From Arthrobotrys musiformis (lineage: Eukaryota > Ascomycota > Orbiliomycetes > Orbiliales > Orbiliaceae): DNA of 64,000 nucleotides. Shown piece after piece: positions 58,801 to 64,000 of the stretch. Both the position numbers and the translations under genes were made by a program. The number at the start of each line of letters is the position of its first letter. The stretch's first letter is position 1. The stretch lies in assembly GCA_036971715.1 (NCBI GenBank), contig JAVHJL010000004.1, positions 1,550,001-1,614,000 of the forward strand, written 5' to 3'. The notes beneath the pieces were generated by a model that worked only from the letters and a program-made list of their open reading frames with translations, was not told the DNA's origin and made no database searches.

Positions 58801-61800
58801 AGGCTCATATGCATGATATGCTGGCAAGATTTATGGTATAATATATATGGTACCCCCGGGGCCCTGTAGTAATTGCCTAGTATATCAAACCCGGCACAAG
58901 CTCATGTGCGTACATGTAAAATTGAGATTGACTGAATATATGATATCGGTATATATCCTTTTATTGTCCTTTCTCTTCGAAGGTCGATTATATTTCATTT
59001 GCCTCGTCCAATATCAAGATAATTGCGATGCACCCGATTTCTTTAAAAATATAGTAGAAGTTTATTGGTTCTCGGGATCATGATACTTGCATTTTGTATT
59101 CCCCATCTTTCTGCCTGACGTGGGACGTATAATATTTGGGCTTCTTGTCAATATTATATTTATAATTAGCAACAATATAATGGAGCGTCGACGTCGCGTT
59201 TGCACAGAATTCCGGAATATATCCCTTTCTCGTTTGCATATTTAATTTTGATCATGGCTGACTCGACTCTCGTCTTTTCCTGACAAGGCATCCTAAAACA
59301 TTTGCCAATCTGTGCCGCAAATTCCGCTAGAATTTCGTCTACGATTTTCCCAGCATTTTTAGGTCACAAGAAGTCTCGTGCCCCAGGTCCTCGGTGAGGG
59401 TACTCAACATCATACCACGTATCTGAACTCCTGTGGTTCCCCCCTTATGATATATATCTGCTGCAAATACAAATTCCACGAGGATATGCGCAATCGTTAG
59501 ATAAAACTTACAAAATCCTGCACGTCATACAGTTTTTCCTGATGTATTTCGAATTAGCATCAGGCGAGGTTGACGTGATATCGGTTTCTGCGTCGTGCCA
59601 CACCCTGGATGTATCGCTCCAAGTTTTTTTGGTATATATATTTATGGGTGTGGCTGAGATCCAGAACTGCATCTTCTGGGACTGTATATCAACTTTAAGA
59701 ATTTTTGTCATGGATTCTCAAGGGCTCTTTCGAACCTAATCAGAGATGGAACGTGGGGTCCCATCAGACAAGACCTTGACATCGATTTGCGGCTATTTAG
59801 TGTATATGGCGCCCTGGTGGTCAGGGTACGAGACAATGTATATAGGTATATACTAGCCTCATCCCTAGGCGCCGGGTACACATACATTGTACCTAGCTAG
59901 ATAATGTCATAGTCTCAGTATTAGTTTGATCAATTGACGTTACATCCACCGCGGGTCCAAAGGCTTTCGGCAACGGGTGGGCCTAGAGCGTTTCCGTGGA
60001 GCTTGTATTGGGATTTGGGCGGATATTTTCATAGCAAAGGGGCGGTTGTACTCGATCATCAAATCCGATCTTGAGCATTTTAAACAGACCTATATTATAC
60101 TAGGCTGAATTTCGAAAGGGTTGAAGCTCATATTTTCTCAAAGAAGTGCGTGAGGAGGCCACCCTGTGGTCAGCGGATGTTATAAACAAAGTTTTTGACA
60201 GTTGAGAGTCTGCGTTCATGACAAGGTGATGCACTTGTTGACGTTACGACCCAACGTTTTATAAACCATTCGAGATCTCCTCTGCTAATCGATATAAGCT
60301 ATGTATATAAAGGTGTGTATCATCGAGAGAGCGAGCGATTCTCTTATACATAATATAATGACAGTATCCGGCATCGTACGTCCTCTACCAGTGCACATGT
60401 AGTTCTGATTCGGATTGCTGGCGTATTGCATTTCGACCAGTGAATATCTTTGTAGTGGTATCCCTTCAACGGGTGTATACGGTTTGGCGTGAATCGGGGG
60501 AGCCTTTAACAATATTTGGTAGATAAAGTTGTATCCCGGGAATTTCACATTTCGTGTACATTTTGACCCTGTTTTTGTGCGGCGGGGAACGAGGCCATAT
60601 ATATTCTATTTCTCGAGATTTCTAGAGCTGTAGCTTTGAATATTTCCAGATCAACAGATCAAGTGCGGTGGTTTAAAACTCCGATTTGTACATACACAGA
60701 GACAGATCTGGTTGTATAAAACGCATATATAAGGAGTTGTTTTCTGGCAGCTGAGTTTTCTGAGGTTAATATAATATTGTCAAATGGCCATATTGAAACT
60801 ATTGACTTTTGTGAAGGGCTCAGATAGAACATCGAAAATCGTGGATTCCAGCAAATGACACTATGGAGCGGAGAGTTGGTACCTCACTATATATCGGGTT
60901 CCTGAGTGATGTTTATTTCGATATTTCTAGACGCCTTGCAAGCTCATCGTTGCCTTCGTTGCCTTTTTCGACTGCTGGATCAATACTAATGGTACTATGT
61001 ATCTAGTTCCATTTGCCTTTCAATCATATCTATTAATGTTTAGTTGTATAGCTCGCATCTAGCACATTGGGTAATTAGAGTGCCGAATTAGTTAGCCACA
61101 AGGTTACTCTGGCACCGTGGTGATACTATTCGATTGCGGTAATTAAAACCCGTATATATATTATAAGGAAGTTCTGCTTTCAGGAAGAATAGCATCATTT
61201 CCCCTCTCTTCCCTCCCCCGGATCCAAAATTGGTGTTCATATTTAGTTTCTAACGTGTGAGTTAAAGATCCTCGGATGTATTTCTAGTGGCATGGCAATG
61301 ATGACTGGGATGGGGAGTGGCAAAACCATCGATTGAATGCGTCCAGCTTTTTTTTTTTTTTTCGGAAACTAAAGGTTCATGTCGCCATCCTGAGCTCTTG
61401 CGTGGGCACATCCCATCTAGGTCTTCGTACCGAATTTTATAAATTTAACATAAATTGTGCTGAAAATTAGGGGGGGGTGGCATTGGCAAAGCTAGCTGGT
61501 AGGTAGTTGTAGGAGGGGCTTTCCCGAAATATATAATTTTAGCCTACAGCAGGCCAGGAAGTCCCACCGTTTCGCTCCACGATACCAGCTTCTTTTATGA
61601 CGGTTTGATATTGGGTTTTGTGAAACCCAAAGACAGGTACACTTAATTAAGTGAAATATATATGATTTTACTTTTGTCGGTTACCAGACTCTTCGTCGCA
61701 CCCGGTCAGAGCTAAGGTGAAGGTAGGAGGGAGCTCGACGGTATCATGTCATCAGCTGGAAGCTCCGAAGTGAGGTTTTGTACTTGCTCCTAGCCAGTAT

Positions 61801-62854
61801 ATAATATCGATATGCTATTAGATCTTCGCTTCGATGAAGTCCCCAACCTCCTAGGGCCACGTGGAAGGCTAATCATTAGAGAGCTTGAGACTATTTTCTT
61901 ACACTGAGATCATCATGTCTGCTTCGTCCACTACAATAAATACGTATATATGAGTAGGTCTGTACGCCAATAGATTCTGTCGCCTCAGACTATGATTGAA
62001 GAAGCTTATAGTTTGCCTCAAGGTATTTAGCCATTCTATCGATCTGAGCCTTTGCGAAGCCCCTTCCTCAGGATAAACCGAAGTAGAATAACTGAAATAT
62101 ATATAGTGTGTTCTATGTTTTGGATTAGCGGCAAAAGGCCCAGAGAAAGAAGCTTCGAAGCTCTAGTTTCGACATCAGCCAAGGATATTTTCGTTGGGTG
62201 CACTACTTGTGTGTCATGTCCTGCCTCGTCGATTATTTTATTGGAGGCACAACTGTATATGACCTTCATAAATGTAAATAGTGTATAGTATCGCGGGTTA
62301 TAATCATGAAAAGGCCTTGGCCAGCGACGAATATATAATATAGAAAGCCGCATTTGTCATTTTGGATCTTCAGGTGGCGGTAAAATAGTCTCTTCGATGG
62401 GTTGTGAGAGGGATGATGTAAAGGGAAAGAATCCTTATCTCCCCTGTGAGTGTAGGGAGGACTACTTATATAGATTCCTGTAGAACACAAGAGAACCATC
62501 GGGGCGTGGAAGGATAAAGGTGGGGTTTCCTCTAGAACGTTGCTGAATATCTGAGGTGACAGTAAGCACAGCTGTTACAAGAAGCGGGTAATACAAAGTA
62601 TCAGGGAGTGGGTTTATGTTCCTTAGAATATCAGAATATGAGCGCGGAGAGGACAGTTTATTCCGAACACCGAAACGCCTGGGCATTGTATGATACTATA
62701 CTACAAAGGGAAATATATGGAAACTTCTAGTGTACATGGCTTAATTGAAGTGAATTCCTTCTTTATTGAAGGTGTAAAGTAGACTATAAGGTTCCAGAGA
62801 CGTTAGTATATTCCTGATATCTTGACGTTGGTTTGTGGTATTTTGGAAATTTAC
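55841..62854. other. AT-rich, TATA-tract-rich block without a confident gene
   Basis: About 7 kb visibly richer in A+T and in TATATA-type tracts than the flanking genes. It holds no recognised protein. Several short minus-strand ORFs read like protein fragments (56106-56423, 56815-56985, 57019-57246, 57330-57605, 62462-62686). Stop codons separate them and I could not join them with convincing splice sites. A 16-T run lies at 61346-61361. It could be decayed sequence, a region mutated by a RIP-like process, or hidden lineage-specific multi-exon genes. Confidence 0.5.
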
Positions 62855-64000
62855 TCACTTTAGAAAGTCGCCCTGGTCGCATTTTGCGGCTCTGCGATTC
62901 GCAAGGTCGGTTTCTTCGAGGACCTTCTTGACTTTCGATCTGACCAACTCCGCAATTTTCCCTCTATACTTCTTCTTTCCTTGTTTCTTTGCGCTCCGGC
63001 TTTCATTCATGATTTCATGGTAGCCTCTAGGTAGGTCATCATCATCGACCCCTTCCAGCCCCTCCATAGCATCGTCATCAGCCGCTGCCGGCTCAGCTTC
63101 ACCACCCATTTCAACATCCCCATCCCCTTCCTCTGTCTCAAGAGGAATATCATTTTGCGCACACCAAGTCTTGTAATTCCTTTCAAGAAGCGCCTGGACA
63201 GTCGACAACCCAAACACCGCTGAGATAGTTTTATTCTTTCTGATAAACAATATTCTCAACATTCCATCCCACTCTTCATACGAAACCGTCGGTCTGGGGA
63301 CCTTGGGCTCGATCTTGACGACCGCAGATTCGACCTGCGGTGGCGGCTTGAAGTTCCCCTTCCCAACTTTCATCACATGCGTGACCTTCGACCACATTTG
63401 AACGTTCGCAGATAACCTCGAATAAAAAGCATCACCGGGTTGAGCTGTCAATCTATCCGCGAACTCCTTTTGGAACATGAGAACACACATCCTGGGAGGT
63501 GTGGGTAGAGCTAGTAGTTTGAACACCAATGGCGATGATATCTGGTAGGGTGTATTACTGATGCAAACGTCGAAGTATGGAAGGTCGGTTTTGATGACAT
63601 CGCCTAGGAGTAATTCGAGTTTCCGTTCCACGGGCTTGCCTTGGACTCTTTTTGTGAGTTCGGCGGCCATACGGGGGTCCATTTCCACCGCGACGACTTT
63701 ACGGGCGTTTTCAAGCATTTTCATGGTTAAGTTACCAGTTCCGGGACCGACTTCGAGGACGATCTGAAATAATTTAGCACTTTTCTTATTATTTTATAAT
63801 GGGGTTTTTGTATGGAGAATACACACATCACTCTGCTTCAACGCCGCTTTATCAATGATCCGATCCACAATACCAGGATTAATAAGAATATGCTGACCGA
63901 AATCCTTATTCATCTTGAAGATATTATGCGCTACTTTAGCAGCAGCAGAGGCGGCAGGAGTGCCGGAGTATGGTTTCCCGCCGCGACCATTTGGTGCACC
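62855..64000 (-). CDS. DIM1: 18S rRNA dimethyladenosine transferase DIM1 (KsgA/Dim1 family), 5' end outside window
   Basis: This SAM-dependent enzyme dimethylates two adjacent adenosines near the 3' end of 18S rRNA during small-subunit assembly in the nucleolus. Exon 63827-64000 gives the N-terminal part (KMNKDFGQHILINPGIVDRI). Intron 63764-63826 (63 nt) is removed and exon 62855-63763 follows. SAM-binding motif I is IVLEVGPGTGNLT, split right after the intron. Motif II is VVAVEMDPRM, and the LLLGDVIKTDLP acidic step follows. The catalytic motif IV reads SNTPYQISSPL, where N-x-P-Y is the target-base motif. FKPPPQVESAVVKI and FIRKNKTISAVF are family C-terminal blocks. An acidic insert (EGDGDVEMGGEAEP, then ADDDAMEGLEGVDDDDL) is common in fungal Dim1. 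The start codon lies beyond base 64000. Confidence 0.95.

Overview
The window reads as nuclear DNA of a filamentous ascomycete (Pezizomycotina). Genes lie singly on both strands. Most are split by short introns (about 55-110 nt, GTAAGT/GTATGT-type donors, terminal AG). There are no operons, and the products are typical eukaryotic housekeeping proteins. Long intergenic stretches are rich in A, T and pyrimidine tracts. I cannot fix the species; an early-diverging Pezizomycotina class such as Orbiliomycetes is only a guess.

Layout. 1-5.8 kb: partial ubiquitin-recycling protease (UBP14/USP5 type), divergent from a dienelactone-hydrolase-family gene, then a hexokinase. 5.8-19 kb: a gene-poor stretch whose only supportable coding feature is a 57-residue ORF at 14.93 kb behind a TATA box and a long pyrimidine-rich leader. 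19.0-21.8 kb: SF3b14/SF3B6 splicing protein and oligosaccharyltransferase subunit OST1 (ribophorin I). 22.3-25.9 kb: a fused pseudouridine-5'-phosphate glycosidase and PfkB kinase with an apparent mitochondrial leader. 26.7-29.0 kb: inner-nuclear-membrane protein of the SRC1/HEH/MAN1 family. 30.2-31.6 kb: an unnamed fungal protein whose reading frame is broken by a +1 shift. 33.1-33.8 kb: a secreted RNase T1-fold protein with a changed catalytic position. 34.8-35.4 kb: a small heat-shock protein with a heat-shock element. 36.0-37.8 kb: RFT1. 38.3-39.1 kb: HAD sugar/polyol phosphatase. 40.0-41.4 kb: type II membrane protein, glycosyltransferase-like. 45.2-46.5 kb: C-terminally anchored acidic protein. 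50.4-52.6 kb: coiled-coil protein. 52.6-62.9 kb: gene-poor, with an AT-rich core rich in TATA-type tracts. 62.9-64 kb: DIM1 rRNA dimethyltransferase, cut by the window edge.

How the genes relate. OST1 and RFT1 both belong to N-glycosylation at the ER but are 14 kb apart and not co-transcribed. UBP14, SF3B6, DIM1 and SRC1 are core cell machinery. Hexokinase, the HAD phosphatase and the pseudouridine fusion are sugar or nucleoside metabolism. I see no biosynthetic cluster, transposon with coding capacity, CRISPR array, rRNA or convincing tRNA. I found no clearly new multi-gene system. The best leads are the altered RNase-like secreted protein, the frameshifted gene, the small ORF at 14.9 kb, and possible unrecognised spliced genes in the AT-rich block.
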